Below, one piece after another: positions 26,466 through 35,473 of a DNA stretch of 64,000 nt. Source of the stretch: Pseudomonas entomophila (lineage in GTDB: Bacteria > Pseudomonadota > Gammaproteobacteria > Pseudomonadales > Pseudomonadaceae); the NCBI RefSeq assembly GCF_029193575.1, contig NZ_JARGCS010000024.1:62001-126000 (forward strand), in the 5' to 3' direction. A program made the translations under genes and the position numbers. Below the pieces are notes generated by a model. The model was not told the origin of the DNA, did no database searches, and saw nothing but the letters and a program-made list of their open reading frames with translations. Each line of letters starts with the position of its first letter. The first letter of the stretch is position 1.

Positions 26466-28025
26466 TTGAGGAAGACACTGATTCTGACGGCCGGCCTGAT
26501 GGCCGCCATCTGCGCCAACGCGCAGGCCCAGGGCACGCTGAATGTGGCGATGAACGCCGACATCCGCAGCACCCAGCCTGGCGTCAACCGCGACACCAAC
26601 TCCGACGCCGTGGTACTGCACCTGTTCGAGGGCCTGGTGGCCTTCCGCGAGGATGCGACCGTCGGCCCACTGCTGGCCAGTGAGGTGACCACCTCCGCGG
26701 ACGGCCTGACCTATACCTTCAAGTTGCGCGACGGCGTGACCTTCCACAACGGCAAGCCACTCACTTCCAACGAAGTGCTGTGGACCTGGAAACGCTACCT
26801 GAACCCGGCCACCCAGTGGCGCTGCACCGCCTCGTTCGATGGCAGCAGCGGGGCCAAGGTGGTCGACCTGCAGGCGCCCGACGAGCACACCGTGGTGTTC
26901 ACCCTCGACCAGCCCAACGCGCTGTTCCTGGCCAGCATGGCCCTGCCCGAGTGCGGCGGCAGCGGCATCATCCACCCGGACTCGGTGATCGGCGACCAGT
27001 GGATGGCGCCCATCGGCACCGGCCCGTTCAAGCTCAAGGAGTGGAAGCCCGGCCAGTACCTGGACCTGGTCCGCTTCGATGGCTACAAGCCACGTGACGA
27101 GAAAGACGCCGACGGCTACACCGGCAACAAGTCCACCACCCTGGACCGCGTGCACCTGACCATCATCCCCGACCCGGCCGCCGCCAAGGCCGCGCTGCTG
27201 TCGCGCAACGTCGATATGCTCAACGACGTCAGTGCCCTGGAAGCCAAGGAACTGGAAACCCTGCCGGGCGTGCGTATCTCGGCCAGCACCACGATGTCCA
27301 CCAGCGCCGTGCTGTTCCAGACCCAGGACCCGCTGTTCTCCGACGTGCGCATGCGCAAGGCCCTGGCCCACGCGCTGGACACCTCGACCATCGTCACCGC
27401 GCTGACCGAAGGCCGCTCCAAGCCGAACCCGTCGATGGTCGCCCTGGGCAGCCGTTACCACACCGCCGCGCAGAACGAAGGCTTTGCCTACTCGCCCGAG
27501 GAAAGCCGCCGCCTGCTCAAGGAAGCCGGCTACAAAGGCCAGCCGATCCAGCTGATCACCAACAAGCGCTACCCGAACATGTTCGACATCGCCGTGTACG
27601 TGCAGGCGATGGCCAGCCAGGTGGGCTTGAACATCCAGCTGCAGACCATGGAGTGGGGTACCCAGCTCGAGCGTTACCAGAGCGGCAACTACCAGGTGAT
27701 GGTCTCGACCTACTCCGAGCGCCTGGACCCGGCCCTGAACTACGACGCCGCGACCGGCGACAAGGCCAAGGAGCCGCGCAAGGTCTGGGGCGACGCCAAG
27801 GCCCGCGAGCTGATCGCCGAAGCCCGCCGCGAAGGCGAGCCGGCCAAGCGCCAGGCGCTGTTCGACGAACTGCACAAGGACATGCTGCGCGACCTGCCCC
27901 TGATCCCGCTGTACAACGGCAATGCGATCACCGTCACCCGCGACTACGTCCAGGGCCAGCGCCCATGGCCGGTGTCCAAGCCGCGGTTGTGGATGATCAG
28001 CCTCGATAACCAAGGGAAGAGCTGA
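26466..28025 (+). CDS. Peptide/dipeptide-type ABC transporter substrate-binding protein
   Basis: A 519-residue family 5 binding protein. It starts at TTG behind a strong GGAGGGGA site and has a signal peptide ending ANAQAQ (about residue 22). The SBP_bac_5 landmarks are the DGLTYTFKLRDGVTFHNGKP segment and the motif PIGTGPFKLKEW. It feeds the permease and ATPase genes that follow with 1-4 bp spacings. Ligands of this family include peptides, glutathione, opines and nickel; the adjacent deacylase and aminotransferase suggest an acylated amino acid or small peptide. Confidence 0.92.
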   Translation: MRKTLILTAGLMAAICANAQAQGTLNVAMNADIRSTQPGVNRDTNSDAVVLHLFEGLVAFREDATVGPLLASEVTTSADGLTYTFKLRDGVTFHNGKPLTSNEVLWTWKRYLNPATQWRCTASFDGSSGAKVVDLQAPDEHTVVFTLDQPNALFLASMALPECGGSGIIHPDSVIGDQWMAPIGTGPFKLKEWKPGQYLDLVRFDGYKPRDEKDADGYTGNKSTTLDRVHLTIIPDPAAAKAALLSRNVDMLNDVSALEAKELETLPGVRISASTTMSTSAVLFQTQDPLFSDVRMRKALAHALDTSTIVTALTEGRSKPNPSMVALGSRYHTAAQNEGFAYSPEESRRLLKEAGYKGQPIQLITNKRYPNMFDIAVYVQAMASQVGLNIQLQTMEWGTQLERYQSGNYQVMVSTYSERLDPALNYDAATGDKAKEPRKVWGDAKARELIAEARREGEPAKRQALFDELHKDMLRDLPLIPLYNGNAITVTRDYVQGQRPWPVSKPRLWMISLDNQGKS

Positions 28026-28026
28026 C

Positions 28027-28968
28027 ATGTTCCGGTACATCCTTCAGCGGCTGGGCATGGCGATACCGACCCTGCTGCTGATCGCGGTGGCGGTGTTCAC
28101 CATCATTCGCCTGATTCCAGGCGACCCTGCGCTGCTGATGCTGGGCGACATGGCCGATGAACAGAGCCTGGCGGCTACCCGCCAGGCCCTGGGCCTGGAC
28201 CAGCCCATGGCGGTGCAGTTCGTGATCTGGTTCAAGGCCGTCCTCAGCGGCGACCTCGGCCACTCCATCACCACCCGCGAGGCGGTGCTGCCGATGATGC
28301 TCGAGCGTTTCGAGGTCAGCTCCAGCATCGTCCTGCTAGCGGTCTTCCTGGCCAGCCTGATCGCCGTGCCGGCGGGCATGCTGGCAGCGTGGAAGCAGAA
28401 CGGCGCGCTCGACCTGTCGGTGGTGGCCGTGGCCACCCTGCTGCTGTCGATCCCGTCGTTCTGGCTGGGCCTGCTGCTGCTTTATGGCTTCGGCATCAAG
28501 CTGGGCTGGCTGCCGATCGTCGGCTACGTGACCTTCGACCAGGATGCCTGGCAGGCCATGCGCTACATGATCCTGCCAGTGGCCACCCTGACCCTGGTGG
28601 AAATCGGCGCCATCACCCGCATGGCCCGTGCCAACGCCATCGAAGTGCTGCGCCTGGAGTACATCACCCATGCGCGGGCCAAGGGCCTGTCGGAAAGCAC
28701 GGTGCTGTGGAAGCACGCCCTGCGCAACGCCTTCGCCCCGACCATGACGCTGATCGGCCTGATCCTCGGCAACCTGCTGGGCGGCATCGCGGTGCTGGAA
28801 ACCGTGTTCACCCTGCCGGGCATCGGTCGACTGATGGTCGACGCGATCTTCGGCCGTGACTACCCGGTGCTGCAAGGCTGCCTGCTGCTGGTCACCTTCA
28901 TCTTCGTGCTGGTCAACCTGCTGGTGGACCTGCTGTACCCACTGTTCGACCCACGGGTGAAGCTATGA
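28027..28968 (+). CDS. ABC transporter permease, DppB type
   Basis: A 313-residue inner-membrane permease with about six membrane segments. The N-terminus MFRYILQRLGMAIPTLLLIA and the later GDPALLMLGDMAD loop are typical of DppB/OppB. The coupling helix includes EYITHARAKGLSE. It pairs with the DppC-type permease, whose start overlaps its stop by 4 bases. Confidence 0.94.
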   Translation: MFRYILQRLGMAIPTLLLIAVAVFTIIRLIPGDPALLMLGDMADEQSLAATRQALGLDQPMAVQFVIWFKAVLSGDLGHSITTREAVLPMMLERFEVSSSIVLLAVFLASLIAVPAGMLAAWKQNGALDLSVVAVATLLLSIPSFWLGLLLLYGFGIKLGWLPIVGYVTFDQDAWQAMRYMILPVATLTLVEIGAITRMARANAIEVLRLEYITHARAKGLSESTVLWKHALRNAFAPTMTLIGLILGNLLGGIAVLETVFTLPGIGRLMVDAIFGRDYPVLQGCLLLVTFIFVLVNLLVDLLYPLFDPRVKL

Positions 28969-29852
28969 GCAAGCCTCAGACTGCAACCCTGTCCGCCACG
29001 GACATGACCGCCAAGCCCGCTCCGCGCAGCCGCCGCCGGCCGCTGCCGATGAACGCCCTGGTGGGCCTGACCCTGCTCAGCCTGCTGGCCGTAGTGGCGC
29101 TGCTGGGCCTGATCTGGACCCCGCACGACCCGGTGCGCCTGGACCTGCTGGCGCGCCTGCAACCGCCGTCGTCCGCCCACTGGCTGGGCACCGACGAATA
29201 CGGCCGCGACGTGCTCAGCCGGCTGATGGTCGGCGCCCACACCAGCCTTTGGGTCAGCCTGCTGACCGTGGTGGTCGCGGTCAGCTGCGGCACCCTGCTG
29301 GGCCTGTTGGCCGGCTACCTGCGCGGCAACGTCGACCGTGTGCTGATGATGATCAACGACACCCTGCTGGCGTTCCCCGGCATCCTCATGGCGCTGGCGC
29401 TGATGGCGATCATCGGCCCGAGCGAGTACGGCATCATCCTGGCCCTGAGCATTGCCTACACGCCCTCGGTGGTGCGGGTGGTGCGCAGCAGCGTGCTGTC
29501 GCTGCGCGAGCGTGAGTTCGTCGAGGCTTCGCGGGTGATCGGCAACTCCGAGCTGTACACCATGCTGCGCCACGTGGCGCCCAACTGCGTGGCCCCGGTG
29601 TGCGTGATCGCCACCAGCATGTTCGGTTGGACCATCCTTGCCGAAAGCTCGCTGAGCTTCCTCGGCCTGGGCGTGCCGCCACCCGCCGCGACCTGGGGCA
29701 ACATGCTCGCCGCCAGCCGTCCGTTCATCGCCTCCGCGGGCTGGCTCGGCCTGTTCCCGGGGCTGTGCATCGCCCTCTCGCTGTTGGCCTTCAACCTTGC
29801 CGGCGACGCCCTGCGCGACCGCCTCGACCCGCGCATGAGGAGCCTGCGATGA
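28965..29852 (+). CDS. ABC transporter permease, DppC type
   Basis: A 295-residue permease. A cytoplasmic N-terminal tail leads into a first membrane segment near residue 30, then the family motif HWLGTDEYGRDVLSRLMVGA and the coupling loop REREFVEASRVIG. It overlaps both neighbours (ATGA type), showing tight translational coupling in the importer operon. Confidence 0.94.
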   Translation: MSKPQTATLSATDMTAKPAPRSRRRPLPMNALVGLTLLSLLAVVALLGLIWTPHDPVRLDLLARLQPPSSAHWLGTDEYGRDVLSRLMVGAHTSLWVSLLTVVVAVSCGTLLGLLAGYLRGNVDRVLMMINDTLLAFPGILMALALMAIIGPSEYGIILALSIAYTPSVVRVVRSSVLSLREREFVEASRVIGNSELYTMLRHVAPNCVAPVCVIATSMFGWTILAESSLSFLGLGVPPPAATWGNMLAASRPFIASAGWLGLFPGLCIALSLLAFNLAGDALRDRLDPRMRSLR

Positions 29853-31486
29853 GTCACAACCAAGCTTTGCTGGCCGTCGAGGGCCTGAAGATCCGTGTTG
29901 GCGTCGATGGCCCGGTGGTGGTCGACGACCTGTCGTTCGACATCGCCCCGGGGCAGATCGTCGCCCTGGTGGGTGAGTCCGGCAGCGGCAAGACCATGGC
30001 GGCGCGTGCGGCCATCGGCCTGCTGCCGATGCCCATGCAGGTCTGCGGTGGCGCCGTCCGCTTCCAGGGCCAGGACCTCAACACCCTGGCGCCCCAGGCG
30101 CTGCGTGAGATCCGTGGCGCGAAGATCGGCATGGTGTTCCAGGAGCCGATGGTTTCGCTGAACCCGGCGCTGCGCATCGGCGAGCAGATGGCCGAAGGCA
30201 TGCGCCTGCACACCGAGTTCGACGAGGCGACCATTCGCGCCAAGTGCGTGCAGATGCTCAACGACATCGGCATCCGTGACGCCGAGCGTTGCCTGTCGGC
30301 CTACCCGCACGAGTTCTCCGGTGGCATGCGCCAGCGCATCATGCTGGCCTCGGTGATGCTGCTGCGCCCGGCGCTGCTGATCGCCGACGAGCCGACCACC
30401 GCGCTCGACTGCCTGGCCCAGCTGGACGTGCTCAAGCTGATGCTCGAGCTGACCCGCAAGCAGGGCACTGCCGTGCTGTTCATCAGCCACGACCTGTCGC
30501 TGGTGGCGCGCTATGCCCACAAAGTGGTGGTGATGCGCAACGGCAAGGAAGTCGAGCAGGGGCCGATCGACCAGGTGCTGCTCAACCCCCGCGCCGATTA
30601 CACCCGCCAGCTGCTCGAAGCGCTGCCCAGCCGTGGCGAGCTGCCGCCGCTGCCGGTCGCCAAGGAGCCGCTGCTGCGCATCGACGGCGTGCAGATTAGC
30701 TACCCCGGCCCGCGCAAGCTGTGGCGCAAGGGCGAGGCGCGGCGCGTGGTGCACGGCGCCAACCTGCACATCGCCCCGGGCGAGACCCTGGCGCTGGTCG
30801 GCGGCAGCGGTTCGGGCAAGACCACCCTGGGCCGTGCCATCGTCGGGCTGGTCAAGCCCAGCGCCGGGCAGATCAGCTTCCATGGCCACGACATCGTCCA
30901 GGCCAGCAACCGCACGCACCGCTTGCAGTGCCAGATGATCTTCCAGGACCCGTTCTCCTCGCTGAACCCGCGCATGACCATCGGCCAGATCCTCGCCGAA
31001 CCCCTGCGCCACGTCGCGGGCATGACCGCCGCGCAGCGCCGCGAGCGGGTGCTGGCGACCCTGGTCGACATCAACTTGCCCGAGCGCCTGATCGACCGTT
31101 TGCCCCATGAGCTGTCCGGCGGCCAGCGCCAACGCGTGGCGATCGGCCGCGCACTGGTGCGCCGACCGAGCCTGGTGGTGGCCGACGAGCCGATCTCGGC
31201 ATTGGACATGACCGTGCAGAAACAGATCCTCGAGTTGTTCGAGCGTCTGCAAAAGCAGTATGGCTTCGCCTGCTTGTTCATCTCCCACGACCTGGCGGCG
31301 GTGGAACGCATCGCCCACCGGGTGGCGGTGATGTGCCAGGGCGACGTCGTCGAAATCGGGCCGCGCGACGAGATCTTCGATCGCCCACAGCATGCCTATA
31401 CCCGGCAATTGCTGGCAGCGTCGTGCCCGTTGGAGAAGCTTGAGGGGGGCGGCTTCCGGCTGCGCCAGGTGCCCGCCACCGGCTGA
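29849..31486 (+). CDS. Fused dipeptide-type ABC transporter ATPase (DppD-DppF in one chain)
   Basis: A 545-residue tandem ATPase. The first domain has GESGSGKT near residue 45, FSGGMRQRIM and LLIADEPTTALD. The second has GGSGSGKT near residue 318, LSGGQRQRVA and LVVADEPISALD. Each carries the oligopeptide-transporter C-terminal extension (HAYTRQLLAA at the end). One chain therefore replaces the usual DppD/DppF pair, as in GsiA. It overlaps the upstream permease by 4 bases. Confidence 0.95.
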   Translation: MSHNQALLAVEGLKIRVGVDGPVVVDDLSFDIAPGQIVALVGESGSGKTMAARAAIGLLPMPMQVCGGAVRFQGQDLNTLAPQALREIRGAKIGMVFQEPMVSLNPALRIGEQMAEGMRLHTEFDEATIRAKCVQMLNDIGIRDAERCLSAYPHEFSGGMRQRIMLASVMLLRPALLIADEPTTALDCLAQLDVLKLMLELTRKQGTAVLFISHDLSLVARYAHKVVVMRNGKEVEQGPIDQVLLNPRADYTRQLLEALPSRGELPPLPVAKEPLLRIDGVQISYPGPRKLWRKGEARRVVHGANLHIAPGETLALVGGSGSGKTTLGRAIVGLVKPSAGQISFHGHDIVQASNRTHRLQCQMIFQDPFSSLNPRMTIGQILAEPLRHVAGMTAAQRRERVLATLVDINLPERLIDRLPHELSGGQRQRVAIGRALVRRPSLVVADEPISALDMTVQKQILELFERLQKQYGFACLFISHDLAAVERIAHRVAVMCQGDVVEIGPRDEIFDRPQHAYTRQLLAASCPLEKLEGGGFRLRQVPATG

Positions 31487-31518
31487 TCCATAGCACCTTG
31501 GTTTCACCTTCTTCACCA

Positions 31519-31543
31519 GGCGCCGACCCCCGGGTCCGGCGCC
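31519..31543 (+). other. GC-rich hairpin before the porin gene
   Basis: GGCGCCGACCC ccg GGTCCGGCGCC forms a strong stem in the 123-bp gap between ATPase and porin genes. No T run follows it, so it is more likely to shape mRNA levels between the genes than to end transcription fully. Confidence 0.45.
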
Positions 31544-31609
31544 CAGGGGGAAGTCATGCCTGCAAAACGACCAACAACCAAAAAAAAAGTACAGGTGGGG
31601 AGCATTGAC

Positions 31610-32857
31610 ATGAACCGTAACTTTCACAAGATCCTGATTGGCGCCAGCGTCGTCACGGCATTGCCGGGCGCTGCGCAGGCCGAGTTCTTCAAGGACTCCA
31701 GCGCCAACCTGGATACCAAGAACTACTACTTCAACCGCGACTACCGCGAGGAAGCCAAGCAGTCCAAGCGCGATGAATGGGCGCAGGGCTTCACCTTCAA
31801 CTTCCTCTCCGGCTACACCGAAGGCACGGTCGGCTTCGGCCTCGACGTCACCGGCATGCTCGGCATCAAGCTCGACTCCAGCCCGGACCGTTCCGGCACC
31901 GGCCTGCTGCTGCGCGGCAGCGATGGTCGCGCCAAGGACGAGTACTCCAAGCTCGGTGTGGCCGGCAAGGTGCGTTTCGCCAAGAGCGAGCTGCGCGTCG
32001 GCGAGCAGATCGCCAAGCTGCCGGTCCTGCAATCGAACACCAGCCGGATCTTCCCGCAGACCTTCTCGGGCACCGCGATCACTTCGAAGGACATCAGCAA
32101 CCTGACCTTCACCCTCGGCCAGTACGACCGCATGCGCGACCGCGACTCGACCGACTACGAAACCATGGGCCTGACCGCTCAGAACGGCGCCTACAAGGCC
32201 GCGACCAGCAACAAGTTCCGCTTCGTCGGCGGCGACTACAACGTGCGTCCGGACCTGACCCTGAGCTACTACCACGCCGAGCTGTCGAGCCTGTACCAGC
32301 AGCACTTCGTCGGCCTCAAGCACGGCGTCAAGGTCGGCCCCGGCACCCTGCGCAGCGAACTGCGCTACTTCGCCGCCGATGAAGACGGCGCGGGCCTGGC
32401 TGGCAAGGTCGACAACCGTGCGCTGAGCACCCGCTTCAGCTACGAGTTGAACGGCCACAACTTCGGCATCGGCTACCAGAAGCAATACGGTGACACGCCG
32501 TTCACCTACGTGGATGGCTCCAACACCTACCTGTTCACCGAGTACCAGCTGGTCAACTTCTCGCAGACCAACGAACGCGCGTGGCACGCCCGCTACGAAT
32601 ACGACTTCGCCTCCCTGGGGCTGCCGGGCCTGACCTTCGGCATGCGCTACGCCAAGGGTGACGGCATCGAGACCACCAAGCTGGTCGGCGAGCACGGCCG
32701 CGAGTGGGAACGCGACCTGGACTTGAGCTACGTGATCCAGTCCGGCCCGGTCAAGGGCCTGTCGTTCCGCTGGCGCAACGCGAACCTCAACTCCAGCTAC
32801 GCCAACGACATGAACGAAAACCGCTTCATCGTGGGATACACCTGGACGCTCTGGTAG
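31610..32857 (+). CDS. OprD family outer-membrane porin
   Basis: A 415-residue porin. The start at 31610 follows GGTGGGGAG and gives a signal peptide ending in AQA (about residue 24). The mature N-terminus EFFKDSSANLDTKNYYFNRD is the OprD family opening, with DEWAQGF next, and the chain ends in a strand finishing in Trp. OprD-type channels take up amino acids, peptides or organic acids. Its place just after a peptide-type ABC importer makes it the probable outer-membrane gate for the same compound. Confidence 0.93.
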   Translation: MNRNFHKILIGASVVTALPGAAQAEFFKDSSANLDTKNYYFNRDYREEAKQSKRDEWAQGFTFNFLSGYTEGTVGFGLDVTGMLGIKLDSSPDRSGTGLLLRGSDGRAKDEYSKLGVAGKVRFAKSELRVGEQIAKLPVLQSNTSRIFPQTFSGTAITSKDISNLTFTLGQYDRMRDRDSTDYETMGLTAQNGAYKAATSNKFRFVGGDYNVRPDLTLSYYHAELSSLYQQHFVGLKHGVKVGPGTLRSELRYFAADEDGAGLAGKVDNRALSTRFSYELNGHNFGIGYQKQYGDTPFTYVDGSNTYLFTEYQLVNFSQTNERAWHARYEYDFASLGLPGLTFGMRYAKGDGIETTKLVGEHGREWERDLDLSYVIQSGPVKGLSFRWRNANLNSSYANDMNENRFIVGYTWTLW

Positions 32858-32932
32858 CCGACAGCTAGCCCCGCGAGAGGTGGACTGCCTACTGCCTCCT
32901 GAACGACGCCGCCCGCGGCCATGGAACCTTGT

Positions 32933-34051
32933 ATGAAACGACTCACACATTCATTGCTCACTGCCACGCCGGGGACACGGCGCGATGTTGTCAGCGAGCA
33001 CTACGGCCCCGAGCAATACACCAGGAAGGTGTACATCCAGGCTTGCCTGCACGCCGACGAGACCCCGGCGATGCTGGTGGCGAGCGAACTGCGCCAGCGT
33101 CTGCTGGCGCTGGAGGCGGCGGGCCGGTTGGCGGCGCAGGTGGTACTGGTGCCGGTGGCCAACCCGGCGGGCCTGGGGCAGTTCATCATGGGCGCGCCGA
33201 GCGGGCGCTTCGAGCTGGGCAGCGGTCGTAACTACAACCGTGATTTCCCCTTCCCGCTGGAGGCGATCCTGCAGCGTGTGGAGGGCCAGCTCACGGACGA
33301 CCCCGCGCACAACCTGCAGGTGGTGCGCGTGGCCTGGCGAGAAAGCCTGGAGGCGATCACCCCGCGCGACGAGATGGCCTCGCTGCAACGCCAGCTGATG
33401 CTGCTGGCCTGCGACGCCGAGCTGGTGCTCGACCTGCATTGCTCGCGCGAAGCGGTGATGCACCTGTACTCCTCCGAGTGGAGCTGGGCGCAGGTCGAGC
33501 CGCTGGCGCGCTACATCGGCTCGCAAGCCACGCTGCTGTCGGTGGACTCCCAGGCGCTGTCGTTCGATGAGGCCTTGAGCCTGATCTGGTGGCGCCTGCG
33601 TGAACGCCTGCAAGGGCAGTACCCGATCCCGCTGGGCAATGCCTGCGTGACCGTCGAGCACCGTGGGCAGCGTGACGTGGACGCCGACCTGGCACGCCAG
33701 GACGCCGACGCGATCATCGCCACCCTGGTGCACGGCGGGTTCATCACCGGCGAGCCCGAGCCCTTGCCCGAACTGCTGTGGCCAGCCACCCCGCTGGCTG
33801 GCAGCGAACAGTTCATCGCCCCGGTGGGCGGCGTGCTGGTGCACCGTGTCGCGTTGGGCACTCAGGTCAGCCCAGGCCAGGCGATGTTCGACCTGGTCGA
33901 CCCGCTCAGCGGCGAGGTGACCACGGTGCACAGCGCCACCGCCGGGGTGCTGTACATGCGTCGGGACGTGCGCTTCGTGCGCCCCGGCGACCCGCTCGGT
34001 CGCGTCACCGGCCACGTGCCGGTGCGCACCGGCAAACTGCTTAGCGCTTGA
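32933..34051 (+). CDS. Zinc-dependent deacylase, succinylglutamate desuccinylase/aspartoacylase (M14) family
   Basis: A 372-residue enzyme with zinc ligands in CLHADETPA (His40, Glu43) and a third histidine in LVLDLHCS. The last 80 residues form a barrel-sandwich-like domain (APVGGVLVHRVALG ... VHSATAGVLYMRRD). The family removes acyl groups from N-acyl amino acids: AstE, aspartoacylase and the ectoine-pathway deacetylase DoeB belong here. An aminotransferase gene follows 13 bp later, so release of a free amino acid for transamination is the likely step. The exact substrate cannot be read from sequence. Confidence 0.88.
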   Translation: MKRLTHSLLTATPGTRRDVVSEHYGPEQYTRKVYIQACLHADETPAMLVASELRQRLLALEAAGRLAAQVVLVPVANPAGLGQFIMGAPSGRFELGSGRNYNRDFPFPLEAILQRVEGQLTDDPAHNLQVVRVAWRESLEAITPRDEMASLQRQLMLLACDAELVLDLHCSREAVMHLYSSEWSWAQVEPLARYIGSQATLLSVDSQALSFDEALSLIWWRLRERLQGQYPIPLGNACVTVEHRGQRDVDADLARQDADAIIATLVHGGFITGEPEPLPELLWPATPLAGSEQFIAPVGGVLVHRVALGTQVSPGQAMFDLVDPLSGEVTTVHSATAGVLYMRRDVRFVRPGDPLGRVTGHVPVRTGKLLSA

Positions 34052-34064
34052 TCCAGGAATCATC

Positions 34065-35255
34065 ATGAACATTGAAAGCATCATCGGCCGCGAACAGGCG
34101 TTCGGGGCCAACAACTACACGCCGCTGCCCGTGGCCATCGCCCGCGGGCGTGGGGCCTGGGTGGAGGACTGCGACGGCAAGCGTTACCTGGACATGATGT
34201 CCGCCTACTCGGCGGTGAGCCACGGCCACGCCCACCCGCGCATCGTCGCGGCGGCCATCGAGCAGCTGCAGAAAGTCAGCGTGGTGTCGCGGGCGTTCCA
34301 CTCCGAGACCCTCGGCGACTTCCTCGAAGCGCTGTGCAAGATTTCCGGTTTCGACGCCGCGCTGCCAATGAACAGCGGCGCCGAGGCGGTGGAAACCGCG
34401 ATCAAGGCGGCGCGCCGCTGGGGCTACCGGGTCAAGGGCATCGCCCGTGACCGCGCGCGCATCGTCACCGCCACCGACAACTTCCACGGCCGGACCAGCA
34501 CCATCGTCGGCTTCTCCACCGAGCCGCAGTACAAGGATGGCTTCGGGCCGTTCTGCGACGGCTTCGACACCGCCACCTTCGGCGACATCGACAGCTTCCG
34601 CGCGGCCATCGGGCCTGAGACCTGCGCCGTGCTGATCGAGCCGATCCAGGGCGAGGCGGGCATCCGCGTGCCGCCGCAGGGCTTCCTGCGCCAGTTGCGC
34701 GAGCTGTGCGACAGCACCAATACCTTGTTGATCCTCGACGAGATCCAGTCGGGGCTGGGCCGCACCGGCAAGACCTTCGCCTTCGAGCACGAGGGCATTC
34801 GCCCGGACGGGCTGATCGTCGGCAAGGCGCTGGGTGGCGGCATCCTGCCGGTGTCGGCGTTCATCGCCAGCCGCGCGCTGATGGACCTGTTCGACCCGGG
34901 CAGCCATGGTTCGACCTTCGGCGGCAACCCGCTGGCGGCGGCGGTGGGGCTGGAGGCGCTGCGCGTGCTGGAAGACGAGCAACTGGCGCAGAACAGCGCC
35001 GAGCTTGGCGCCTACCTGCAACAGCGCCTGCGTGAGATGGCCGTGCCGTTCGTGCGTGATATCCGTGGCCGTGGGCTGTGGGTCGGGGTCGAGCTGGACC
35101 GCCCGGCGCGGCCTTACTGCGAGGCGCTGATGGCGCTGGGCGTGCTGGCCAAGGAAACCCACGAGACCGTGCTGCGCATCGCGCCGCCGCTGTGCATCAG
35201 CCGCGAGGAGCTGGACTGGGGGCTGGAGCGCATCCAGCAGGTACTGGTCGGCTGA
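34065..35255 (+). CDS. rocD: Class III aminotransferase, ornithine aminotransferase type
   Basis: A 396-residue PLP enzyme. Its N-terminal third (AFGANNYTPLPVAIARGRG, MMSAYSAVSHGHAHP) and MNSGAEAVETAIKAARRWGY are characteristic of ornithine delta-aminotransferase. The PLP lysine is in LIVGKALGGG and the partner-subunit loop in HGSTFGGNPLA. RocD gives glutamate semialdehyde from ornithine. Coupled to the upstream deacylase, it may act on an omega-amino acid freed from an acylated precursor. A related substrate such as diaminobutyrate cannot be excluded. Confidence 0.85.
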   Translation: MNIESIIGREQAFGANNYTPLPVAIARGRGAWVEDCDGKRYLDMMSAYSAVSHGHAHPRIVAAAIEQLQKVSVVSRAFHSETLGDFLEALCKISGFDAALPMNSGAEAVETAIKAARRWGYRVKGIARDRARIVTATDNFHGRTSTIVGFSTEPQYKDGFGPFCDGFDTATFGDIDSFRAAIGPETCAVLIEPIQGEAGIRVPPQGFLRQLRELCDSTNTLLILDEIQSGLGRTGKTFAFEHEGIRPDGLIVGKALGGGILPVSAFIASRALMDLFDPGSHGSTFGGNPLAAAVGLEALRVLEDEQLAQNSAELGAYLQQRLREMAVPFVRDIRGRGLWVGVELDRPARPYCEALMALGVLAKETHETVLRIAPPLCISREELDWGLERIQQVLVG

Positions 35256-35270
35256 GGCGGGCGGCCCCCT

Positions 35271-35333
35271 CGCGGGGCCAGCCCGCTCCCACAAAGGGCA
35301 ATGCAGTCCTTGTGGAGCGGGCTTTCCCCGCGA
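35271..35333. repeat. REP-type inverted pair
   Basis: CGCGGGGCCAGCCCGCTCCCACA faces TGTGGAGCGGGCTTTCCCCGCG after the aminotransferase gene. It marks the boundary between the two catabolic clusters. Confidence 0.85.
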
Positions 35334-35473
35334 CAGGGCCAGATGCACAGGCTGACTGTCAGGCCGTCACAGGTTGTCGCTTTCCATCAATTCCCCCCGC
35401 CCGGTCTCCCCTAGATTGACTCCCAAGCAAGCCCCGAACCCACCAAGGGGCAGCGTCTGGGAGGAGACCCGCC

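Noticed and set aside
29456..32950. Open frame of over 1100 codons on the minus strand opposite the ABC importer and OprD genes
   Set aside because: Same cause: antisense of GC-rich genes with strong third-position GC; translation is repetitive and matches no protein type.
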